A stretch of DNA of 64,000 nt, from contig NC_049903.1 of the NCBI RefSeq assembly GCF_001411555.2, positions 31,351,083-31,415,082 of the forward strand. Reading direction: 5' to 3'. A program made the position numbers and the translations under genes. Below the pieces are notes generated by a model. That model saw only the letters and a list, made by a program, of their open reading frames with translations, had not been told where the DNA came from and made no database searches. This DNA is from Juglans regia. Taxonomy: Eukaryota > Streptophyta > Magnoliopsida > Fagales > Juglandaceae. Positions 48,261 through 58,804 of this stretch are shown piece by piece (the stretch's first letter is position 1; each line of letters starts with the position of its first letter).

Positions 48261-48820
48261 AAAATATCTTGTAAAATAATATTACTTTTATAGATATTGT
48301 AAAAGTAACATTATTTTACAAAAATACTCTTATTTTAAAATGTGTTGTGTAAAGTATTGTAAAATATATTGTGTGAGTATCATTACTCGTATGCATATAT
48401 GTATATGAAAACAACATGAGGCTGAAAACGACAAGATGGCAAAGATTTCATACAGGGTAATGCAAGATAAACGTGCAAGTTCCGCACACACTTTTTTTAA
48501 AATATATATTTATTATTAAAAAAAAAAACTTTTTCTCAAGTCCAAATTCAGGGCTGATAAAAACCAATTTCTTAACCTTTTTATTGATAAAAACCAACAG
48601 CAAACTGATGCTTCAAAGCTCATCTCAGACCCCTGTTAGTTTTGCCAAATTACCAAAAGTAATATGAAAAACACTATCCTCAAAAATAGCCCGATCACAT
48701 TTTCAGGTTCAACCTACCAAATCTACCAAAGCCTGGCAATACAATAACTTTAGGTGCATTTAACCATTCTTTCACTACTTGAGAAACACACTGCAAGCTC
48801 AATCAATTCTAAAAACAACG
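48261..48820. other. Intergenic, nothing recognised
   Basis: AT-rich, with no open frame of note and a poly-A stretch near 48518-48529. Confidence 0.5.
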
Positions 48821-48994
48821 AGGACCATTGTGCTGTAAGATATTAAATATTTGATGAAAGAAAAAGATAATAAAAATTAAAGAAAAATATAGTGTGTGAA
48901 GCTTCTCTGAATAGTAAGAGGTTGCATAGATTTTTTTAAAATAGAATACGCAACCGACTCTAAAATTATAAATATCTTACGGCACAATGGTCCT
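48821..48994. mobile_element. 174-bp inverted-repeat element in the receptor-kinase promoter
   Basis: Arms AGGACCATTGTGCTGTAAGA (48821-48840) and its near-perfect complement TCTTACGGCACAATGGTCCT (48975-48994) enclose about 130 bp of AT-rich DNA. The similarity extends a few bases further on both sides (ATATT inward, CAACG/CGTTG outward). The element ends 107 bases before the start codon of the kinase gene. It is MITE-like; no clear target duplication. Confidence 0.75.
48967..48975 (+). promoter_or_regulatory. Candidate TATA box of the receptor kinase
   Basis: TATAAATAT lies about 127 bases upstream of the ATG, inside the inverted-repeat element. The distance is suitable for a short 5' UTR. 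It is the only reasonable TATA candidate in the nearest 150 bases. Confidence 0.4.
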
Positions 48995-49101
48995 CTCGTT
49001 GGTTGCTCGGGGAAGAAAAACATCGATCATCGTACGCACGCACGCAGCTGACTTTTCCTCTTCAGCTACCCCAGAAGAACTGAACTTTTTTATCTAGCAA
49101 A

Positions 49102-51516
49102 ATGATATCACTTCGAACTGAGTTGTGCAGAATGAGATACCGGACCTCTCCATCTTCTACTAGTTTCCTCAGTTTTTTTATTTCCATTTTCTTCCTCTCT
49201 TTTGCAACTGTAGCAACCCATGAATTTTTGCAAAGAGGGTCTTCTTACTCAGTTGAGGCTGCAACAGACCTCCTGACCTCCCCAGACAAGTCATTTACCT
49301 GTGGCTTCTATGAGGTGGGAGAAAATGCTTACTGCTTCTCTATTTGGTTTACCAATTCCAAGGAGAGAACCGTTGTTTGGATGGCCAACAGAGAAAGACC
49401 CGTCAATGGCAGAGGATCCAGAATTTCATTGCAGCGAGACGGTGCATTCGTCCTTATCGATGTCGACGGCTCGAAGGTGTGGGAGATCAACACCAGCTCC
49501 GCTGGTGTTGGGAGAGCTGAGCTTTTGGATACTGGGAACCTTGCTGTAAAAGATCCAAATGGTAAAATCCTATGGCAAAGCTTTGATTTTCCTACTGATA
49601 CTCTTCTTCCTAACCAACCCTTCACAAAGAGCAAGAAATTGGTTTCTACTATAGGAAGACGATCTTATTATTCTGGATATTTTAGTTTCTATTTTGATAG
49701 CGATAACGTGTTGAGGTTGATTTATGATGGGCCTGATATTTCAAGCTTGTATTGGCCTAATCCTGATTACACACTGTTTCAAAATGGAAGAACAAATTAT
49801 AATAGTAGCAGAACCGCTGTTTTAGATGAAATGGGTAGTTTCTTATCCAGTGACCGGTTGCAGTTCAGTGCTACTGACATGGGTTTTGGGGTTAAAAGGA
49901 GGCTGACAATTGATTATGATGGAAACCTTCGACTATATAGCTTAGACAATTTGTCTGGATTGTTGGTGATTACATGGGAAGCTCTCGCTGAGCAGTGCAA
50001 CGTGCATGGGATATGTGGGAGAAATGGGATTTGTGTTTATACCCCACAACCCAAGTGCTCCTGTGCTCCTGGCTATGATATCATTGATGAAAGTAATAGG
50101 AACAAAGGTTGCAAGCCTAAGTTCAATCAGGCCTGCAGCCAAGCTGAGAATGTGAAATTTGTGGAGCTTTCACATGTAGATTTCTATGGATTTGATCTCA
50201 ATTATAGTGAACAAATTTCAATCAACTCTTACAGAAAACTCTGCTTAGAGGACTGCCGTTGTGAAGCATTTAACTATAGGTTAACGGGGCAAGGGCTTTG
50301 TTACACAAAAAGTGCACTTTTTAATGGCTACAGGTCCCCAGACTTTCCGGGCAGTATATATCTGAAATTGCCAGCAAATTTGGAAACAGCAGAACCCAAC
50401 ATTCTTCCTGTTGCCAGTCCAATATGCAAGAGCCGTGAATCTAAAATTTTGATAGGGTCTGTTTCAATGTATAACAACAGTTCAAAGAGGATGAGATGGG
50501 TTTATCTTTACTGGTTTGTTTCTACAATTGCTGCAGTTGAAGTTCTCCTCATAGTATTAGGTTGGTATTTCCTTTCTAGGGGACATGGTGTGCCTGCTTC
50601 GTTGGAAGATGGTTACCGTGTGATAGCAAGTCAGTTCAGGAAGTTTAGTTATGCTGAACTCGAAAAAGCAACCAAGAAGTTCAAGGAAGTGCAGGGGAGA
50701 GGAGTCTCGGGTGCTGTATATAAGGGTGTTTTGGCGGATGAAAGGGTTATGGCTGTGAAGAGATTGAAAGATATGTCTCAAGGGGAAGACGTGTTTTGGG
50801 CAGAATTGAGTACTATTGGGAAAATCCATCACATGAACCTTGTTAGAATGTGGGGATTTTGTTCAGAACATAGGCACAGACTCATAGTGTTTGAGTACAT
50901 AGAGAATGGGTCATTGGACAAGCACTTATTCTCCTCTAATTTTCTTGGATGGAAAGAGAGGTTTAAAGTTGCATTAGGAACAGCTAAGGGTTTGGCCTAT
51001 CTTCATCATGAATGTCTAGAATGGGTTATCCATTGTGATGTGAAGCCTGAAAATATACTCCTAGGCAGTGACTTTGAACCAAAGATTGCAGATTTTGGGC
51101 TAGCAAAACTGTCTCAAAGGGGAAGCCCCAGCTCAGAACTCTCTCAAGTCCGAGGTACAAAAGGATACATGGCTCCGGAATGGGCTTCGAATCTTCCTAT
51201 AACAGCAAAAGTTGATGTTTATAGTTATGGGGTTGTGATTTTAGAGATAGTGAAGGGAATTCGGCTCTCAACTTGGGTGTTGGAGGATGGTGAGAAGTTG
51301 TCGACGCTTATTAGCACAGTGAAAGGGAAAATTCGATGCGGAGAAGACTCTTGGATAGATGATATAGTGGATCCAAGATTGCAAGGTCAGTTTAGCAGGA
51401 AACAGGCAGAAGCAATTGTTCAAATTGGCATTTCCTGTGTGGAGGAAGATAGAAGCAAAAGACCAACAATGGATTCGGTAGCCCAAGTTCTACTAGAATG
51501 TGAAGATGAAGAGTGA
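49102..51516 (+). CDS. G-type lectin S-receptor-like Ser/Thr kinase (ZmPK1-like)
   Basis: Single exon, 804 aa, as usual for this subfamily. A hydrophobic signal segment lies at about residues 22-38. A bulb-lectin domain follows (about 48-165, with WMANRERPV and LLDTGNLAV), then the S-locus region, an EGF-like Cys-rich block (about 298-335, CNVHGICGRNGIC) and a PAN-like region (about 344-425). A membrane span lies at 466-490. The cytosolic kinase domain runs from about 525: glycine loop GRGVSGAVYKG, Lys in AVKRL (about 553), HCD (644-646), DFG (about 664-666) and GTKGYMAPEW. Cys instead of Arg before the catalytic Asp makes it a non-RD kinase, a class linked to immune receptors. It probably acts at the plasma membrane, and its ligand is unknown. 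Met11 is an alternative start; the first ATG gives a longer N-terminus before the signal segment. Confidence 0.96.
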   Translation: MISLRTELCRMRYRTSPSSTSFLSFFISIFFLSFATVATHEFLQRGSSYSVEAATDLLTSPDKSFTCGFYEVGENAYCFSIWFTNSKERTVVWMANRERPVNGRGSRISLQRDGAFVLIDVDGSKVWEINTSSAGVGRAELLDTGNLAVKDPNGKILWQSFDFPTDTLLPNQPFTKSKKLVSTIGRRSYYSGYFSFYFDSDNVLRLIYDGPDISSLYWPNPDYTLFQNGRTNYNSSRTAVLDEMGSFLSSDRLQFSATDMGFGVKRRLTIDYDGNLRLYSLDNLSGLLVITWEALAEQCNVHGICGRNGICVYTPQPKCSCAPGYDIIDESNRNKGCKPKFNQACSQAENVKFVELSHVDFYGFDLNYSEQISINSYRKLCLEDCRCEAFNYRLTGQGLCYTKSALFNGYRSPDFPGSIYLKLPANLETAEPNILPVASPICKSRESKILIGSVSMYNNSSKRMRWVYLYWFVSTIAAVEVLLIVLGWYFLSRGHGVPASLEDGYRVIASQFRKFSYAELEKATKKFKEVQGRGVSGAVYKGVLADERVMAVKRLKDMSQGEDVFWAELSTIGKIHHMNLVRMWGFCSEHRHRLIVFEYIENGSLDKHLFSSNFLGWKERFKVALGTAKGLAYLHHECLEWVIHCDVKPENILLGSDFEPKIADFGLAKLSQRGSPSSELSQVRGTKGYMAPEWASNLPITAKVDVYSYGVVILEIVKGIRLSTWVLEDGEKLSTLISTVKGKIRCGEDSWIDDIVDPRLQGQFSRKQAEAIVQIGISCVEEDRSKRPTMDSVAQVLLECEDEE

Positions 51517-52408
51517 AGTCTTCAGAAAAACAGTAATTACAGTAGCTGCAATTCTCTTATCTAATCTATTTACTTTGTCATGTTGTGTTGTTTTGTGATC
51601 GCATTTCACTCCCAAAATAATTTTAGAAGGCGATTTCCTATATGGTCTTTGCATGCTCATCAAGTTCAAATTTCCCAAATCTCTCTAGACAAGGGCCTGT
51701 TTTTTTTTTATGAGATTAGAGATTTGTTTAAGTGCTTCCCTTGTCAAGAGTAAAATAGATTTGAACATGTTCAAATCTTAAGATTTGTTATTATCCTTTC
51801 TATTTAGGAATAATTTGATAACGTCAGTATTTCTTATATTGACATTGATATTATCACCTTCTTTGAATTATCCTCATTTCTCTTACGAGTAATATGTGAT
51901 GTTGAACTCATTCTAATAAAATAAAGGTGTATGTATCTCTCTCTCTCTCTCCCTCTCTCTGTATCTTGCAAGAAATTTGAATATTTTTAATCTTATGTTT
52001 TGCTTTTATTCCTTCTATCTAGAAGGATTTTATTATAATCATATAATTATCTTTTATATCGATTTGATATTACCTCTATATTGAACTATCCACAATTCTC
52101 TTATATTATGGTTATAAAAAAGAAAAGGTCAGTTTGTGAACTTCTTTAGAAAATTAATGTTAGCATATAATTTAGAGATGCATTCTTCATGGAGAATTAG
52201 AGTCTGTAATAATGGGACTTGAGAACATATAACTCATAGCAATGGAGTTTGCAGTTTGGGGAAATTCTTATAACAGTTGATTAGATTGCAAGAAGAAATA
52301 AGTAGACATCAAAACCCTACCAGGCAAAATCAGCAAAAAGCATCCGGTTGGTGAGCAGCATGAAACGACTATACGTCTTTTTGGGATTGGCTTCATTAGA
52401 TCATGAGT
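51517..52408. other. Intergenic, 3' flank of the receptor kinase
   Basis: Contains a CT microsatellite at about 51937-51960. No gene recognised. Confidence 0.5.
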
Positions 52409-52590
52409 TTGTGTATATATTTTGAAAATTGATGATGTTCGGGAAAAAAAAAAAATATATAAATATATATATATATAAGTAATATATGCTTTTGCATTGT
52501 AAATTAGAAAATAAAGAAACAAGAACCTTTTATAAAACAAGAGTTCGGTGTTGATACACATTATGATGGACACTTTCTTTTTCGTATGGT
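52409..52590. repeat. Direct repeat, left copy
   Basis: Matches 54146-54310 in the same orientation (TTGTGTATATATTTTGAAAA, TATGCTTTTG.ATTGTAAATTA, GACACTTTCTTT). The 1.7-kb spacing could reflect ends of an old LTR-type element, but no coding remnant was recognised between them. Confidence 0.7.
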
Positions 52591-53089
52591 CTTTATAGAG
52601 AGTATTGAGAAGGTGGTAGTAAGTGGGGTTTGAAAGGTACAATGCAAGGTGGTTGGAGTACTGTCGCTAGTACCCTGGGATGGAAAGCCGTTGTCGATGC
52701 CATGTAGAACGCCTTTTGGGTGGTGGCCCAATCTGTGAGAAAAAAAAAAGGGAGAGAATTAAGAAAAGGAGGTGGATGTTGGCGGTGGGAGAAGGCCAGG
52801 GCTTCTCCTTGACGGCGACGCCCATTGCTGCTCCAGACCGAAGGAAGATAAAAAGAGAAACATGGGGCGGTGCTGCTTGGGGATGAAGAAGAAATAAGAA
52901 GTAGGGTAGGGGACCAACCCATGTCTGTCCATTACATTGAACCGGGTTTCGGCTCGGGTTCTTGGACGAGTTCGGTCTAGACTCGGACCGGCCAGATTAT
53001 TATATTAATATTATTTATTCAAAACAAATCTAAAAAATAATTCTTTCTTTCTCTTCTATTTCAAAACATGTACTTTATTATTTAATAAA
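52591..53089. other. Intergenic with GC-rich patch
   Basis: A GA/GC-rich patch at 52735-52900 contains open frames on both strands that look like low-complexity sequence. A CGGGTT/GGTTCG-rich patch lies at 52937-52995. No gene recognised. Confidence 0.4.
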
Positions 53090-53372
53090 TGTATGATTTA
53101 TTTAAAGTTGAATTATGGCTATTAGTTATAAAATTCTTAATTATTGTTTCTTATGAATTTTATTATATGGTAGGCCATATAAATATATGAATTATTTGCA
53201 CTTGAATTATGACTATATGTTATAAAATTTTTAATTATTGTTTTCTATAATTTTATTGTATGTTAAGCCATATAAATGTATGAATTATTTGGACTTGAAT
53301 TATGGCTATTAGTTATAAAATTCTCAATTATTGGTTTTATGATTTTTATTGTATGGTTGGCCATACATATAT
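53090..53372. repeat. Minisatellite, three units of about 93-97 bp
   Basis: Three consecutive units begin ATGA(A/T)TTATTT and contain TTGAATTATGGCTATTAG, TTATAAAATT and GGCCATA. They start near 53090, 53187 and 53280. The third unit is slightly shortened. Confidence 0.8.
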
Positions 53373-53501
53373 AATTGTTTATCCCATATGGAGTGAATGG
53401 TTTGCACCAAAATTAAAGAAAATATTGGTTGTCTAAAAGTACAAGAGTTTTCTTAATTTAGATGGAAAAACCATTAAACTTCATAGCAAATATGGGTATG
53501 A

Positions 53502-53750
53502 TGGAATGAACAATTTGTGTCAAGACCTACTCCCAATTGAGGGTTTTGATGATACTACTAGTTCATTCATCAAAATAAAGTTGGAAGGAACAATTTGTAT
53601 GTCAGAATTTACTCCTAAAAGAGAATTCTGATGATACAATTAGTTTATCTACATAATTTAAAATTGAAGGGAACATTTTGTGTGTTGGGATTCACTGCCA
53701 AATGAGGAGTCTCAATGACACTATTAATTTATCCATAGTGGTTTAAATCC
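53502..53750. repeat. Degenerate tandem repeat, about 83 bp by three
   Basis: Units share GAA(G)GAACAATTTGT, a 'actcc' segment, GATGATAC(T/A)A and TAGTTTAT/TAGTTCAT, beginning near 53502, 53584 and 53669. It is more diverged than the neighbouring minisatellite. Confidence 0.6.
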
Positions 53751-54145
53751 ATCCATAATGATTTAAATTATGTTATTGTTTATGAGTGTCAAACTCAAAG
53801 CATTAATGTGATCAAAATGCTTTTCTTGCAATGAATATCATTACAAGGTTTCCTGTACAAAATGTATGTAGTTTAGATAAATATGAGCATGTCAATTTTA
53901 CAGTAAGACCTCATTTGGGAATGACTCTAGTTCTAGATTCTGGTTTACTCATTTCAAGTCTAACATCAATTATTGAGAATATGGGTAATGGTCAAAAAAC
54001 TATGATGGTTACGAAGATATGATTAATTACTACATATAAGAACTTTAGAAATGAAAATTGTGAAATCTTCTTATTTTTGTATAGAATGGTTTATTTTAGA
54101 TATATCATTATTTTATTAAAGTGATCAAATATGAACGAGTTGGTT

Positions 54146-54310
54146 AGATTGTGTATATATTTTGAAAATTGATGATGTTTGGGAATATATAGAATATATG
54201 CTTTTGTATTGTAAATTACAAAATAAAGAAAATAACAATAACCTATTATAAAACGAGAATTTCGGTACTGGTACACATAATCATGATTGACACTTTCTTT
54301 ATAATAGAAT
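54146..54310. repeat. Direct repeat, right copy
   Basis: Partner of 52409-52590; identity is interrupted by small indels, mainly in an AT tract. Confidence 0.7.
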
Positions 54311-54513
54311 TCTATTGATTTCAATTTTAAATATACACTAGACTTCTTGATTAGTCTATTTTTAAGATACAACAACGTTGATTCTCATTAATCTTTATTT
54401 TAGTACACACAAAAAAAGATTTTTGAACTTGATATGATATAGCTAAATTGCTATATTCGTGGGAGGAACCTCCATATGATAAAGTGACACTTATATATGA
54501 AAAGAAGAATGAT

Positions 54514-54603
54514 ATGCATTAGTTACTATTCACTCACACACCTCATACTAATAGTTTTTTTCTTTATAGGATGTGGAGTGTGTGGTAATAAATAATGACT
54601 GAT
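54514..54603. mobile_element. Snap-back MITE, diverged copy
   Basis: Inverted arms GCATTAGTTACTATTCACTC and GTAATAAATAATGACTGAT around a T-rich loop. Same family as 43823-43908. Confidence 0.6.
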
Positions 54604-54671
54604 AAGAATACATTTAAAACTTGTTTAATTTAACAACAGACACAAAGCTTCGTTTGTCTCAACCACAAATA

Positions 54672-54880
54672 ACTAGAGACCACTTGTCAAATTCTCATTT
54701 CATCTCATCTCATCATTATAATTTTTTCAAATTCTCACACAAAATATAATAAACAATTCAATTTTTTCAAATCTCAATTCAATTTTTTCAAATTTCAAAA
54801 TAATAATAATAATATTAAAAAATAATATTTTAAATTTTCATCTAAAATTAAAAATTATCATCTCACTATTCAAACCTGGT
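54672..54880. mobile_element. Tourist-like MITE
   Basis: Contains CATTTCATCTCATCTCATC, TTCAAATTCTCACACAAAAT and TCTCACTATTCAAACCTGG. A short internal duplication of 'caattcaattttttcaaat' is present. Ends are degenerate. Confidence 0.65.
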
Positions 54881-57404
54881 GGCCAAGCACGGATAACTTT
54901 TTTTAACCATGACATTGATTCACATTAATTGTACTTAAGGTTGAAATATTTTAATCAATCTAACTATAAAAGCTAACTAGTTCGTTGTGTCTATGGTGCG
55001 GTGGGGCGGGGCGGCAAGTGGAGTTGGGTAGTACAATTTTGAATCAAATCGAGGGACCCTGACTGAAAATGTGTAATCTTATGTTACTTTATGTTGCATT
55101 TGGGTAGGAAGATGTTATCAGATATTCTGTTAATAGTAATAAAAAAGTAATAATAAAATATTAAATAATAATAAATAATAATAAAATAATAAATAATAAT
55201 AGAGTATTCCACCATCAAGCTAGCCCTAATTTGCATAATTGAAGATATTCTCTATTTCAATACATTAGAACTCTTTGAAACGAGACCTTGCACACACCCT
55301 TCAAAATAAGAAAGAAAAAAAAATGTCTAATACTGTAGTAATTGCTGAATATCTGTCTATTATTTAAAAAGTCTATATGTGTACTGTTTATAAACAGTAA
55401 TAAACAGTAAAATAGTTTTTTTTTTCTTCGTATGTTTTTTCGCATATCCTATTAATGTTCATCAACAGTATGATGAACAATAATGAACAGTAAAGAGTTT
55501 TTTTTTTTTTTGGGTTTGTCCGTGTGAATGTCAATGTGCGACGTAATACCGCAATCGAGCGTAGAGAATGAGAGAGAGGAAGAAAGAAAAAGTGAGAAAA
55601 AATATTGATTTTTGAGTTTTAAATGAACAATAAAGAAGTTTTTTTTTTCTTCGCATGTTTTTTTCGCATATCCTATTACTGTTTATTATATCATACACTA
55701 AAAATCAACTTTAATTTATAAAATACTAAATTTTCATCATTAAATAAATAATGAAATTTTACTGTACATTTTTAAGAGAAAAAACTATCTAATTAATTTG
55801 AATTTTTAATATAATTTAAATTTCATAATAAATGATGAACATAAATAAATAATAATTTTATTCTTATACATTAGACTATTTTAATATTCGAAATTACACT
55901 TTATTTTTTTCTTCAATTTGACAGATGTGGCAAACGTGTTTTTTTTTATTAATTAGAAAATCTTACGCCATACAGGATTTTACACAAGTACCACTAATTT
56001 CAAAATAACTAAGCCCATTCTAGAGATAAGTGCAATCACTGAATCAAATAAATAGCAAAAACAGAAAAAAAATAAAAAAAATAAAAAAATATGAACTAAT
56101 TAATTACTGTCGTCTGACCGATCTGACGCTTCTTTCATTGCCGACCTTACTATACTAGGATTCCAATTAACCTTTTATATATGTGTGCGTATATATATCT
56201 CCTTATATTTCAAAGTGTATATCGTCTGATGAATAGTAAGATGAACAGTAATGAACAATGATAAACAGTATTCTTATTTTATGATTCCCTTCTTCGTCCA
56301 TCTCTACATCCTCACAGCAATCCTCTTTACAAAATCACCACAAAATATCACAAAAATTATTACAAAAGAACTGCTACCGAAAAAGTAATATGAAAATATG
56401 TTCTGAATGTGTATTTCATTTTTTTATTTTTATTTTTTTTCATGTATTTTTTTAATCATCATAAACATTTAAAAAAAATAAAAAATTTACAACATCATTA
56501 AAAAACAATTCCTTAATCACTAGGTAAAAAAAAAAAAAAAGGTGAGAGAGGGAGAAAGAGAAAGCGAGATGAAAATGAAATTTTTTAGGATTTAAATCTA
56601 ACCCTTCATCATAACTCTATAAATTTGATCAAATGGTAAAAATTTAAATGCTGATTTAAATTAATTTAAAATAGATAATTAACATATAAATATCATATCA
56701 TAAATAAATTATCAAATTTAATTTATAAAATATTAATATTTCATCATTAAATAAATGATGAAATTTTGTTTAATATTTTTTAAAAATTATAATTATATAA
56801 ATAATTAGAGTTTTAACATAATTAAAATATGATAATATTCTTAATTAACTAAAGAGAACTGTTACAATTAACAAAAAAGTAGCTCGAAAATATGTCTTAA
56901 ATGTGTATTTCATTTTTTTTATTTTTCTTTTCATTTTTTTCATATATTTTTTTAATCATCATAAATATTTTTTAAAAAATACTTCTTCAATTGCTAGATA
57001 AAAAAATAATAAAAAAGAAAATTAGGGAAACGTCTCTTAGACGTTACCTACTGCTAGTATATATATATATTACCTTGGATGGAGCTACAGTTACCGACAA
57101 AGGGCCATTTGGTCTTTATATTTTTTTATATTTTTAAATATTTTTTTATAAAAAATAAATTTATAATATTATTAAAAACACTTTTTTTAATGCGTTTGTT
57201 TGTACTCATCATTAAATAAAAAAAATATCCAAACCCATTATTGAAACATATCATCAGGACCAACCATTGTTTTCCATATGCCTTTGTAGTTTGTACTCAT
57301 CTGAAAAGTTGTGTTCCAAAGAGTACAAAAGCTGAATTTGTCAGCAAAACAATTAGTTCTTTGGGAAATGACTGACAACGATGTTCGAAATGATTGTCAG
57401 GAAT
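54881..57404. other. AT-rich repeat-filled region, no gene
   Basis: Contains repeated AACAGTA motifs (55385-55490 and 56230-56265), a direct repeat with CTTCG.ATGTTTTTTCGCATAT at 55427-55458 and 55650-55683, and a longer direct repeat of about 95 bp at 56380-56475 and 56873-56973. These look like remnants of several MITE-like insertions. No open frame of interest. Confidence 0.6.
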
Positions 57405-57620
57405 AATCTTAGAATAATGTTCGAAACGGATGAATTTAAATGTTGAAGTAAATTAAGTTGAGATGATAAAATATTATTAAAATATTATTTTTTAATATTA
57501 TTATTATTTTAAAATTTTAAAAAATTAAATTGTTTATTATATTTTGTGTTAAAATTTGAAAAAATTATAATGATAAATTGAGATGAATTGAAAGTATTTT
57601 ATGATTCAAACACAATCTTA
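57405..57620. mobile_element. Tourist-like MITE
   Basis: Interior motifs TTGAGATGATAAAATATTA, TTGTTTATTATATTTTGTG and GATGAATTGA, with a right end GATTCAAACACAAT. Similar to 15744-15945. Confidence 0.65.
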
Positions 57621-57639
57621 GAATTCACCCGTTTGAAAT

Positions 57640-57912
57640 TTGAAACGCCAATCTAATATTAACTCAAAAATTATTAAATTTATTTTAATTTATTTATTTT
57701 TTCATAAAAGATTCTTAATTTTTTCAATTTAATATTTTTTTATATACGAGATATATAATCTTTTTTTAATTTTTTATAAATATATCTAAATTTATATTAA
57801 CATTTAAACATATCTAAATTTATAAAATCTCATAAAATTCATTCTATCATTTTAATTCATTATTATTCATAAAAATTTATCTGATCATTTCAACTTAACA
57901 TACAAATGGGGC
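57640..57912. mobile_element. Tourist-like MITE, diverged
   Basis: Begins near TTGAAACGCCAATC and ends near CAACTTAACATACAAATGGGGC, with ATTCATTATTATTCATAA motifs typical of the family's right half. Confidence 0.5.
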
Positions 57913-58138
57913 ATAAATCTATGGGACATGAGTTTTTTATTTAATAATTTATATTTTATCAACTCACTAGAATTTAAAGTCCAAAAATAGTAATTAAAAA
58001 TAGTAATTATTTTAAAAATTTTAAAATTAAGAGTTATTTTATTATCAAATCGATAGGTAAACAAAAGTATTTATATCACATAATTTAATTTAAAAGATAA
58101 ATTTTAAAATTTTAAATCTTATAAATTAAATTATGCAA

Positions 58139-58169
<31 letters not shown>

Positions 58170-58804
58170 TAGATCAAACAATTATTTTTAATCAAATATA
58201 AAGAAAAAAGAACTGAAGGTCTCATTTAATCGCCTTTTCATTTGGAATAATTATTACAAAATCTTATAGGATATAACGACCATTAAAAACATATGATATG
58301 AAATTATTTCAATAACATAATACTTAATGCATCACTTCTCGCATAGACTAAGTACTCTCACTATTATTTTTTATTTTATTATTACTCTTTACTTACTTTT
58401 TTACTATTCATTACTTTTTATTTATTTTTTACTATTATTTAATATTTTATTATTATTTTTTCACTACTATTCACAAATATTCTCAACGCTTCTCACAACC
58501 CAAACGCACCTGAGTAATAATTTTCCCTCTGCGGCTCCGCCTGAGTCTCTAAAGATACGCCAAAAATCTGAGACGTCATTCTTTTCTTACCCAACCAACC
58601 ATAGGCCTCCTCTTTCCTCTCAGCTTTCTCTGTAACCAAACAAGGCACACATGCCCTTTTCAGTACCTCACTTCTGCTTATTTTCCATTCCTGTAGCTTG
58701 TTTATTTTAATCAGTTTGGTGCTGCGTACTTGAGTTGCGATTTGAGAGTTTCTTGTTTCGGGATTATTTGTCGAATTTTCTCTGACTTTAGTTCCGACTG
58801 AGAT
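57913..58804. other. Intergenic, promoter region of the RETICULATA-RELATED gene
   Basis: AT-rich up to about 58500 with an AT microsatellite at 58138-58165. 58515-58804 is less AT-rich and should hold the promoter and 5' UTR. No sure TATA box. Confidence 0.45.

Noticed and set aside
53831..54022. A 63-codon plus-strand open frame
   Set aside because: Short, AT-rich, without a recognisable motif, and adjacent to degenerate tandem repeats.
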